In this document: positions 55,693 to 64,000 of the stretch, piece after piece
Layout of the letters: every line of letters starts with the position of its first letter
Numbering within the stretch: the first letter of the stretch is position 1
Assembly (NCBI RefSeq): GCF_036884655.1
Contig: NC_088347.1
Coordinates: forward strand, 16,133,501-16,197,500
Reading direction: 5' to 3'
DNA: 64,000 nucleotides
Origin: Musa acuminata AAA Group
Taxonomy: Eukaryota; Streptophyta; Magnoliopsida; Zingiberales; Musaceae
The notes under the pieces: generated by a model
Seen by the model: only the letters and a program-made list of their open reading frames with translations
Told to the model about the DNA's origin: nothing
Databases searched by the model: none
Translations under genes and position numbers: made by a program

Positions 55693-56984
55693 GTTTGTTG
55701 TGTTTCTTTTTTGGACTATCTTTTTCTTAATGTATTTCATGAATGAAGCTTTCATGAATTTATTTCATTTTTAACTTCCTTGATTTCAAGTTTACTTCAT
55801 ATCCTTGCTCCATTACTTAATGATTTTTGATACACTTAATCACTTCACTAATAGAATTTATTGATAAATGCATCTCTTGTGAATTTTTAATGAGAAACGG
55901 ACTTGATTTATGAAATTCTATTAGTGAATTTCTTTTTCATATGATGCTCCTCTTCCATGAATTCTTCCTTATTCTTCTCATGAAAGATGAATTTTATGAA
56001 TTCCAATGGATATCTTGATCCTTGAAAGATGAATTTTAGTATGTGATGATTACTTACAAGAATGGCGATTTAATTTCACATGATATTTTGATTCAAATCA
56101 TTTCATAAATTTGGTTCTTAATGGATTCCCTCCTTACCTTCCTTCATCTTCTTCATGCAAAGTTTTGATGACAAGGGGGAGAATCTATCTCCTTAATGTT
56201 GATAACTTTTGATGTTGAGAACTTTCGATGTTGTTGTGATCGTTTTAATGTTGATAACTTTTGATGTTGAGAACTTTTGATGTTGTTGTGATTGCTTTAA
56301 TATTAATAACTTTTGATGTTAAGAACTTTTGAATGTTACCATGCAACGATGCAATATTGATTGGATAAATTAGTGTGAAACTTGCTTGAATTTTTACCAC
56401 ACTTGCATTGTTGAATTGTTCTCCTTTTTATTGATTACAAAGGGGGGCAAATATGGCAAATTGATGACAAATTGAATGATTGTGACAAATATATAAAATG
56501 TATCTAATCGTAAATGCTTGAAATGTATCGTAATGTGGCATGATTACTTATAAATGTTTTATTCCTAGTATCATGCTTGATTTCATATCAAAATGATAAA
56601 TGTCTATAATTATGATGAAATATCAAAATTACCATGCTTTTTCATATTGGAATCATGCCTCAAATTGATGAATCGTCATTTTTTGAAATTTGAATCTTAG
56701 AAAGTTTCATATTTGAAATTTCTATCATATGTAAAAATGATGATTGTTTATCACCTTTCTATGTTGAACTTGAAAATGGATGTCATGCCTTGGCATCATT
56801 TTTATTGATAAATAAGTGGTATCGTATTTTGAAATCGGTAAATCATGATAAGTATCATGATGTACATGTTGATAAGTTTAAATGAATACAACTTATCGGT
56901 TTGATGCTTGAATTCAAGGGCCTTGAATTCAAGAATGTCTTTTCTCCGTTAAGGTTAACTCCGTTATCAATTGATTATCATCAT
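55693..56984 (+). other. Element G 3' non-coding region
   Basis: This is 1.3 kb of AT-rich DNA with no frame. It includes a triplicated GTTGATAACTTTTGATGTTG-like unit at 56198-56330 and many ATGATAA words. It lies between RNase H and the polypurine tract, where some SIRE-type elements carry an envelope-like frame. None is visible here. Confidence 0.75.
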
Positions 56985-56999
56985 AAAAAAGGAGGAGAT
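56985..56999 (+). other. Polypurine tract, element G
   Basis: AAAAAAGGAGGAGAT lies directly before the LTR start TGTTGAATCTCG at 57000. Confidence 0.85.
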
Positions 57000-57425
57000 T
57001 GTTGAATCTCGGATTTTGATGATGAAATCAATTATAAATTATTTGATCTAATCTATATGTTGAGAAAATTGTGTATGATTAACTACGATAGCAATAATAC
57101 ATAAAGCAAATATTATGTCGGAGTCAAGATCGAGACTTTATTGGGGGTTCGAGAGTTCATCGGAAGTCCAGACTTTCATCGGAAGTTCTGTCGGAACTAA
57201 CCAAGAAGTCCAAGAGCTTGCCAAATAAGCTCGTCGAAACACGCCAAGAAGATCGTCGTAAAGTCCAGCAGCTTGCCAAGAGTCTGCCGGAACATTGCTG
57301 AGAGATCATCAGAAGTTCATTGGAAGCTCGTTGGAAGAATAATTGACGTATTGGAATAAGAATGCTTTGTTAAATGTCTTAATTATTGTTGTTAGACCTT
57401 TGTTGAGTTAGGATTGAGAGGTAAT

Positions 57426-57901
57426 TGTTAGGACCCTTTTTCTGAGCTTTTGAATAATATTTATTGAATCTATTTAGTCCAGTTGTTTATTGAGTCGGTT
57501 TGGTTCAGTTAGAGTCAAGTAGAGGTTTATTTAATATTTATTTATTATTAGAGTTCAAGTCCTGATGGACTCTGGGTGGAACTCTATAAATAGGTATGTA
57601 ACTGCTTCTTTTCAGTTATATATGAAAAATACTATTATGTCTTTGGACAAACCCTAGGAGGCTGATCCCCTCGAAGTGATCAATGAGGGCCGATCCCCTC
57701 GAAGTGATCAAGGAGGGTCAATCACCTCGAAGCGATCAAAGAGGGCTGATCCCCTCGAAGCGATCATTATCATCCCCATTTCTTCCTTTCTTAGACGATA
57801 AGGCTTTAGGGTCTTATTATTCGGTATCAGAGCGACGATAAGACCTTCAGGGTCTTATCATTTGATATCAGAGCATACGATAAGACTTTAGGGTCTTATC
57901 A
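57426..57901 (+). repeat. 5' LTR of gypsy H
   Basis: It runs from TGTTAGGACCC to GGTCTTATCA with a TATAAATA box at 57585. Four 27-28 bp units (GATCCCCTCGAAGNGATCA) lie at about 57660-57770. Two copies of a GATAAGNCTTTAGGGTCTTA unit follow, each carrying a PBS-like GGTATCAGAGC (57831-57841) or GATATCAGAGC, before the true end and PBS. Confidence 0.88.
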
Positions 57902-57903
57902 TT

Positions 57904-57915
57904 TGGTATCAGAGC
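57904..57915 (+). other. Primer-binding site, gypsy H
   Basis: TGGTATCAGAGC is a perfect match to the initiator tRNA-Met complement, 2 nt after the LTR end. Confidence 0.85.
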
Positions 57916-59288
57916 GGTAATCCTTAGCATTCTCGCTGTGTTGCCATAGCTATCATTAAAAATATATATATATTAATTTGTGAGAAAGGGTGAAGCCAAC
58001 AACCCCGTACGCCGTTCCTTCTCAACCGAGAAGGAACCTTTGCTTCCCTGCGCCGACCACCACTGCCTCTTCTCCACCGCCGGCGCTGCTTCCCAACCGA
58101 CGACTACCGCCGCCGCTGCTCCCTGCCCAGCGCCCACCGCCGCGGCTGCGCCCCAGCCAGCAACCTCCTCTCCTCGCTTCCCTATCTCGCCCGAGCAATA
58201 AGGCCGCAGCCGCTGTTTCCCAGCCAGCGGACCACACCTCGTAGCCGTCCGTTGGCGACGCTGCCCTAGCCGGACCGCCGCTCGCCTCCCAACCGCCACT
58301 CCCCCTTGCTCTGCATCTTTTGTAACCGAAACAGGGCAATCACGGGCAACTCACATTTGCCGCCCTTGTTTCTAGCCGCCGTCGTCGCATCGAGCGTCGT
58401 CGCCGTCGCCTTCCAACCGTTGCTCCCCCGTGCGACGACCGCCGCTCGCCTCCCAGTCACTGCTCCCCCTTACTCTGCATCTGTGGTGACCGAAATAGGG
58501 CAGTTACCACCGTCGCAGTCGCGGGTCCCCTTGCTGCCGTAGTTGCGGATCCCCTTGCTGCTGCGAACGCCGGTTGCCACCACCGTCGCCACTGTTGCCC
58601 AGCTAGCGATGACGCCGCTCACCGCCCAGCCTGCCACGACCCTCGCTGCCTCCTTCTCCACCGCTGCCGCTGCGCTCCGGCCAACAACGACTGCTGCTGC
58701 CAGCCACCGTAGCCTTCACCTCAACCCCCTCGATCTGCACCGTTGCTGCAGCCCCCTTGCTCTGCATCTTTGCCGCAACCGCCGGTTGCCACCACTACAG
58801 CCTCAATCCCGGCTGCATCAACACCACTTCCCTCTTGTTCTGCCTCCACTGCTGTAGTTGTTGGTTGTCATCACCGCAGCCTCAACCTGGTTGCTCGGCG
58901 ATTGCTTCCTTGGGTCACAGCAGTCACAACCATCGTCTTTCAGTCTCGGCGCTCTCATCTCACACAGTGACAAAAACACAGGGTAGCAACTCTTCCTCCG
59001 TCGTAGCCACCACAGCAGCGAGTCCTTGCCGGCGCTGCCCCTAACCACACCACCGTCGCTGCCTCCCAACCCTCAACAACAGCGATCCCTCTACGTAGCG
59101 ACCGCAACAAACATCCTGCCTCCCACGCAGCGATCGCAGCTACATCCCCGCATCCTCGCAGCAACCCTTCATTCCCATAGTGTTGCCACCGACTGTGTCA
59201 CAACAGCAGCACCGAATAGGGCAGTGATTGATGCCCTTGACCAACACCAAAAATAGGAGTTGAGATTACAGATTTACAGTCTTACGAA
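57916..59288 (+). repeat. GC-rich leader of gypsy H
   Basis: This is about 1.3 kb of C-rich, CCGCCG-rich DNA giving long overlapping frames on both strands. No frame shows protein-like motifs. Blocks containing CTCTGCATCT and ACCGAAANAGGGCA recur near 58310, 58475, 58750 and 59210, so it is built from degenerate repeats of about 150-250 bp. The corresponding leader of gypsy 2 is AT-rich and unrelated by eye. Confidence 0.7.
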
Positions 59289-60300
59289 ATGGCCACCGAT
59301 AACTCAGTGAAAGCACAAATGGAATCATTGGAAATTAGAATTGAGAACCGGTTACAAAAAAGTACTTAATGATTTCAAAAAGGATTTAATAGGGAGCCTT
59401 AGTAAATTTCAACAAGGTGGGAGCTCAAGTTCTAAGTTGCATAGATCTGAAAATACAGGAAAATGGCCCCAAGATTGTGACACAATCTACTCATATATGA
59501 AGGTGGATGGACAGCTCTCAAAAATTTGTCAGACTTCTACAGTGTTGGAATATCATAGTAGGTTTGAAGGATTATCAAACCAAGCTAGAGATTGGTCGGA
59601 ACGATAATTTCTGGATACATTTATTAAAGGTCTTATTCCAGAGATCTGGTGTGAAGTTAAGGCTTGTCAACCTCGCACTATGATAGCTGCGATCTCATTC
59701 GCACATCTACATGAGAAAAAAATCAACGGAGAAAATCATGGAAACAGAAGTGATAATAACCAGATGATCAGTAAGCCACCAGCCCTATCTATTCCCAACT
59801 AAAGCCTTAACACCCGAAGACTAACCCAAGAAGAACTTAAGGAAAGATCAACAAAGGGTTTATACTATGATGAAAAGTGGAGTATGGAGCACCGATGTAA
59901 ACAAGGGCAACTTCTGATGATTGAGCCAATTAGAGAGGAACCAGAAGTAAAAGAGTTGGACTCCGATCATAAAGGTATGAAAACTGATGAAGATATTGAA
60001 GCCATCACACATACAGTACATGCATTGGCTGGCTACACTAACCCACAAACTATGAAAATCGGAGGAACTTTGAAGCATCAACCTGTCACTATTTTGATTG
60101 ATACAGATAGCAAAGGCCAGGAATTTCTTGCAATGATTACTATACTAAAAGATCGACCTATTGCTTACAGTGTCAAAAAGTTGAGACCATACTTACTTGA
60201 TCAACGGGTTATGATGCATTGCAGATAGCCTATGACTGAAGTGCTAAAAGATAAGTTCCCCGAGATTGATGCTACTCAGCCTTGAGGACAAGGCTTATTT
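59289..60300 (+). pseudogene. Gypsy H gag/protease remnant
   Basis: ATG 59289 gives MATDNSVKAQMESLEIRIEN and a stop at 59367, and the frame then shifts. The 59341 frame passes from CDTIYSYMK straight to VDGQLSKICQTSTVLEYHSR, which in gypsy 2 follows a gag core of about 85 residues, so that core is deleted. After a TAA at 59605 come FIKGLIPEIWCEVKACQPRT, TQEELKERSTKG and a ruined zinc finger (YYDEKWSMEHRC). The frame 59884-60228 reads HALAGYTNPQTMKIGGTLKH and ILIDTDSK, the protease motif with DTG changed to DTD. It then continues with about 37 residues I cannot assign. Confidence 0.8.
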
Positions 60301-60314
60301 GAAGAGGGAGGAAC

Positions 60315-60803
60315 TGTTAGGACCCTCTTTCTAAGCTTTTGAATAATGTTTATTGAGTATGTTTAGTCTAGTTGTTTATTGAGTCGGTTTGGTTCAATCA
60401 GAGTCAAGTAGAGGTTTATTTAATATTTATTTATTATTAGAGTTCAAGTCCTGATGGACTCTGGGTGGAACTCTATAAATAGGGATGTAACTGTTTCTTT
60501 TTAGTTATCTATGAAAAATACTATTCTATCTTTGGACAAACCCTAGGAGGCCAATCCCCTCGAAGTGATCAAGGATGGCCGATCCCCTCGAAGCGATCAA
60601 GGAGGGCCGATCCCCTCGAAGCGATCATTATCATCCCCATTTCTCCCTTTCTTAGACGATAAGGCTTTAGGGTCTTATTATTTGGTATCAGAGCGATGGT
60701 AAGACCTTTAGGGTCTTATCATTTGGTATCAGAGCGACAATAAGACCTTTAGGGTCTTATCATTTGGTATCAAAGCCTACGATAAGGCTTTAGGGTCTTA
60801 TCA
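60315..60803 (+). repeat. 3' LTR of gypsy H
   Basis: This is 489 bp. It has three 27-28 bp GATCCCCTCGAAG units (four in the 5' LTR) and three internal PBS-like copies (GGTATCAGAGC or GGTATCAAAGC, at about 60691, 60729 and 60767), against two in the 5' LTR. The terminal TTATCA is followed by GTAAT. Confidence 0.88.
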
Positions 60804-61740
60804 GTAATCCCACTAACTCAATTAGGAGTCAATTGGGCCCTTAATAGGGATGAATTGGGTCGGTTGAAATAGCCTATTCAGCACCTGAAGTCATAGCCAA
60901 CGATGGCACCGCCTGGTGACCCAATCTCCCAAGTGGTCTGGGTGGTGGTACCGCCCAGACTAGGCGGTGGTATCGTCGGTAGTTAATATTGCCAGCGGTG
61001 GTACCACCCCTATCAGGCGGTTGTACGACCGCTAGAGCTCGGTCTCCAAGTTCTGTCAGGTGATGTTATTACCTAGACTAGGCGGTGGTACCCATAGTGT
61101 CAAAGTGTCAAGTGGTGGTATCGCCTAGTACTAGCGGTGGTACCACCAATACCTCGGAAATCTAGGATGAGACACTTTTTTGCTCTAATTTTGAAGTTAT
61201 TGGGGACTATAAATACCCCATCCTTTTCTGCATAAAAGGGTAACAAAAGTGCAATCAAAAGTATAAAAAATCTTAAGTTTTGGGGTGTTAAAAGTGTTAT
61301 AAAAGTGAGAAGAGTCCTCCTCCTCTCTCTCTTAGCTTTGTAATTATTCAAGAAAGAGGAGTGAGGATTGTAAGGGTTATCTCCTAAACACGTGAGAAGG
61401 AGAAAGTGATGTAAAGAGGTGGTTGGTATTCGTCTATTGAAGGAGGACCATTAGTGGATGCCGGTGACCTCGACGGAGGAGGAATCAAAAGTGGATGTAG
61501 GTCACGATGACCGAACTACTATAAATTCCAATGTGTTCTTTCCTTACTATAAATTCTCTTTACTGCATTCAACTTTACTACATTGCAAACTACCCAACCA
61601 TTTCTTCTCTACTTATTCAAAGTGAAACAAACGATTTAAGTCGAAACCAGTTTTTATCGTACGAAGGCTTTCAAATCGACATAATTTTTTCGTTGTACTA
61701 ATTCACCTCCCCTCTCTTAGTGCCGCTCTTGATACTAACA

Positions 61741-62315
61741 TTAATGAAAATTGAAATGTGGCATCCTAATTTAGTCATGCATATAGGTTATGAGTGGAAC
61801 TAGGAGTAGGGTATTACAAATTGTGATATTAAGGCCTAGGTCATAAGTCTTATAGACTATCTATTTTTACAAAAGCATGGGACGAACTACTCAACTATCC
61901 TATAAGTTTTAATAATTGAGTTGTATTTATTTTTTTATTATTATTTGATGCTCTTATACTTAGGAGCTAGGGTGTAAACAACTTGAGATTAATTAAAAAT
62001 ATATCATGAGAACTAAAGGGCAAGTTAGTAGCTCTAGTAATTTTCAGGTGGAGACTCCCAATGGTAGAGAGACATCCACACAAGGAGATTAAAGATATGT
62101 GATAATTAATAGGCTAATAGAATTGGTGGAAAGACAATCTAGATAACTGGAGCAGTTATTAGCTTGAGGACAGGATGCAGTGCTAGTAGCAGCTTGAGGA
62201 TATGATATTATAGTATCAACAAGTGAGAGGTTTAGAAAGAATAATCCATTAATTTTTGAAAGTGATGCAGATCCACTAATGGTTAAGTTGATAAAAAAAT
62301 ATTGAAGGAATCATT
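61741..62315 (+). pseudogene. Chromovirus LTR end and gag start (degraded)
   Basis: Text ending GGGTATTACA is followed by a decayed PBS-like stretch and then, near 62006, ATG with MRTKGQVSSSSNFQVETPNG and a stop. Further on comes RFRKNNPLIFESDADPLMVK, resembling the gag N-terminal region of Tekay/Del-type Ty3/gypsy. Several stops are present. It probably continues the LTR pieces at 46562-47609 and 49256-49773, separated by elements G and the solo LTR. It is cut at 62316 by another LTR. Confidence 0.5.
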
Positions 62316-64000
62316 TGTTGAATCCTAATTTTGATGATAAAATCAAATGATGAGTTTATGATCTAATAAGCATATGAGAAAAATGATGCAGGACTAACTT
62401 TTATCATAAAAAAGCAAATCGATTGAAGTAGAAAAATCAAACGTAGGGCCGGAGTGGATCATGTCAGAGATCAGGCGTCGAGTCAAAAGGATCGGGCATT
62501 ATACCAAGATCAGATGTTGTGGGAGGTTAACATGCCGATGGATGGGTAATACGCTGAAGGAAAGGATGATGCACCGGAAGTTCAGACGAAGTTTCAGATG
62601 AACCAATGGCATACCTAACAACATAGGATTCATGACTGTAATCGTTTGTGTCTTGATCGAAGAAGTTTAGGTTTTAATTAAGTTGATTTTGGATGTAACC
62701 ATGCCAACTTCATTAAGGACCCATTGAGCCTAAACTAGGGCTGAATTGGGCCTACTGGAAGGCTAATTTAGTGACATGAATTTGTTCAGGCGGAGGAACT
62801 GCCTATGAGCTAGAAAGTATGGAGTGTATGTTTCTGGAAGACCTGACAATGGTACCGCTAGTGTCTAGTGGTAGTACCACCCAGACTAGTGATAGTACTG
62901 CCAGAACATAGTCTTCTAAGCTATGTTATGCTAATCATAGGTGCCTTGTAAGTCAATCACGTGAGTGATGGCACGTGTGATATGATACACACGTGTGACA
63001 TGATACACACCATACAAACCTCTGAATTATTGGATCCTATAAATAACATCTAATAAGAGCCAATGAGAGATTATTGGGTAGAGACCTACTAATCTAAGAG
63101 GTTTGAGTAGTTGGATGGAGATCTAATACCCAATAGGGTAGGATCCATTAAGATTAAGTTGACAAAGGGTCTCTAAAAATAAGAGGGAATCAAAGGGCCA
63201 TATGCTAGACTCCTTTTGGCTGCCACCTCCTATTCTCCTCCCCCCTCTCCTCCTTAGCTAGTAACCCCTATTCGGGGCTTATGGACAATAAGAAGGGCTG
63301 ACCCCTTCTTGATTGCCTGGTACGTGCGAGGAGGAGATTTGTGTAGTGATTTAAGGAGCATCTTCAAAGCCCTTGCTGTGTGGATCACTACTAGAGAGGA
63401 GGACAGTTGACCTCCTTTATCCTCTTCTATAGATCTATAGGTTTTTAGGGATATATGATCTCCTTAGGTAACACATCTTTCTTATACACATAGTTTTCAG
63501 TTTCGTAGATTTTTGTGCACCAATCTTCGCATGACGATAAGAAACTATTTTATGTGAAAATCTGTGATTTTCATTTTCTATTTTTTCACTATGCATATGA
63601 TGCTGCTTTAGGTTTCCCAATATGTCAGGCAATGGTACTGCCCAAGTAAGCGATGGTACCGCCTAGGTAGGCGGTGGTACCAATAGAGCCCGGTCTCCCT
63701 AGCTCTATAAGGCAGTAGTACTTCCTAACATTAGCGTTAGTACCGCTAGTACCTTGAAAACCTAGGGATGAGACATTTTGACTTAATTTTTGAAGCCATT
63801 TGAGACTTATAATACCACACTCATTCTTGCTTGAGATAGCAAGAAAAGAGCACTTAAAACTTATAATTCTAAGTGTGTAAACTCTATTGAAAGTATTGCG
63901 TTCTTTCCTCTTTAAGCTTCTAAGTCATTCTAAGGGAGGCGTGAGGATTACTTGTAAAGGAGAGTTATAAAGTGTCTCTCCTAAGCCTATGAAAAAGAGA
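62316..64000 (+). repeat. Diverged SIRE-like LTR, continuing past the window
   Basis: It starts TGTTGAATCC and keeps TTTTGATGATAA, GTTTTAATTAAGTTG-type text and decayed array units at 62790-62905 and 63625-63745, followed by a TTATAATACC box near 63808 and the GAGGATTACTTGTAAAGG-type U5 start. It is interrupted by the F-type LTR at 62927-63620. The 3' end is outside the window, so a solo LTR and a 5' LTR cannot be distinguished. Confidence 0.75.
62927..63620 (+). mobile_element. Short F-type copia solo LTR
   Basis: This is about 694 bp, flanked by TATGT (62922-62926 and 63621-63625). It begins TATGCTAATCATAGG and ends GTTTCCCAA. Text is shared with the element F LTR (GTTTGAGTAGTTGGATGGAG, TGTGCACCAATCTTCGCATG), but a block of roughly 800 bp present in F is absent. 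The exact termini may shift by 1-2 bp. Confidence 0.75.

Larger units (their letters stand above)
57426..60803 (+). mobile_element. Gypsy element H: 3.4 kb deletion derivative, perfect TSD
   Basis: This is 3,378 bp, flanked by GTAAT (57421-57425 and 60804-60808). The LTRs are 476 and 489 bp, with a PBS at 57904, a GC-rich leader, a gag remnant with zinc-finger tail, a protease motif, and then a jump to the polypurine tract (GAAGAGGGAGGA, 60301-60312). RT, integrase and the gag core are missing. Its gag/protease text is homologous to gypsy 1 and 2, but its LTRs are unrelated to theirs by eye. Confidence 0.9.
49774..61740 (+). mobile_element. Element G: full-length SIRE-like copia with nested gypsy H
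   Basis: It consists of 5' LTR 49774-50956, PBS, gag and pol 51063-55690, a 3' non-coding region, a polypurine tract 56985-56999 and a 3' LTR 57000-61740 split by H. Without H it spans about 8.6 kb. The 5' LTR lacks about 48 bp at its start, so no target duplication can be tested. It gives the reference gene order for the group and keeps a YIDD motif in RT, but many stops inactivate it. No envelope-like frame is seen after RNase H. Confidence 0.9.
57000..61740 (+). repeat. 3' LTR of element G, split by gypsy H
   Basis: The parts 57000-57425 and 60809-61740 join to 1,358 bp once H and one GTAAT copy are removed. The array is at 60895-61150 and TATAAATA at 61208. It ends GATACTAACA. Confidence 0.9.

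Noticed and set aside
55693..56984. Possible envelope-like frame after RNase H in element G
   Set aside because: SIRE relatives can carry one, but this stretch is AT-rich with stops in all frames and no transmembrane-type run.
57973..59256. Many overlapping Pro/Ala/Arg-rich open frames on both strands
   Set aside because: They are by-products of high C content in the gypsy H leader. Frames overlap on both strands, show no motifs, and share repeat blocks.
1..64000. tRNA, rRNA or organelle-derived genes
   Set aside because: No cloverleaf-type or rRNA-like block was recognised. The tRNA-Met matches are 12-base primer-binding sites only.

Overview
The window looks like repeat-rich heterochromatin from a plant nuclear genome. 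Nearly all of it can be assigned to LTR retrotransposons and their debris: Ty1/copia (mostly a SIRE-like lineage), a Ty3/gypsy family with a chromodomain-like end, and their solo LTRs. I see no intact host gene, rRNA, tRNA or CRISPR array. The primer-binding sites match plant initiator tRNA-Met. The 2.6-4.2 kb gene relic and the LTRs packed with GGCGGTGGCACCGCC palindromes resemble repeats I associate with Musaceae (Ensete/Musa). That species guess is from memory and unverified.

Layout. 1-2469: 5' end of a minus-strand SIRE-like element (A): partial gag, PBS, LTR. 2470-4213: multi-exon 'putative gypsy-type transposon' (PF04195-like) gene relic with canonical introns and several stops. 4214-6274: 3' tail and LTR of element B (+). 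6275-10834: eroded gypsy element 1, with a SIRE-like solo LTR (8923-10638) inside its 3' LTR. 10835-12817: unclassified repeat-like DNA. 12818-about 40365: element C, an old minus-strand SIRE-like copy split by three later insertions. These are gypsy element 2 (15046-19894, target duplication GTTGT/ATTGT), element D (20473-28004, AAAAC/GAAAC) and element E (28478-36700, CCGTG/CCGTG). 40366-45840: minus-strand copia element F of another lineage. 45841-49773: hairpin-rich DNA, an (AT)n tract, a minisatellite and pieces of a probable chromovirus LTR interrupted by a second SIRE-like solo LTR (47610-49250). 49774-61740: element G (+), a full-length but inactivated SIRE-like copy whose 3' LTR is split by gypsy element H (57426-60803, GTAAT/GTAAT). 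61741-62315: chromovirus LTR end and gag start. 62316-64000: another SIRE-like LTR carrying a short F-type solo LTR and running off the window.

How the parts relate. G supplies the reference order for the SIRE-like group: LTR, PBS, gag with zinc knuckles, protease, integrase, RT, RNase H, polypurine tract, LTR. D and E keep LTRs, PBS, polypurine tract and a gag start but replace pol with about 3 kb of AT-rich spacer, so they look like gag-only passengers moved in trans. Gypsy elements 1 and 2 share the same frame-compensated RT deletion that removes the catalytic loop, so they descend from one defective source. H lacks the gag core and almost all of pol. Premature stops are mostly explained by C->T or G->A changes (CAA, CAG, CGA and TGG codons), as expected for methylated, silenced repeats. 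Hand-counted LTR divergences order the insertions: E about 3.4% (355 bp compared), gypsy 2 about 4.1% (16 of 394), H about 7%, D above 10%.
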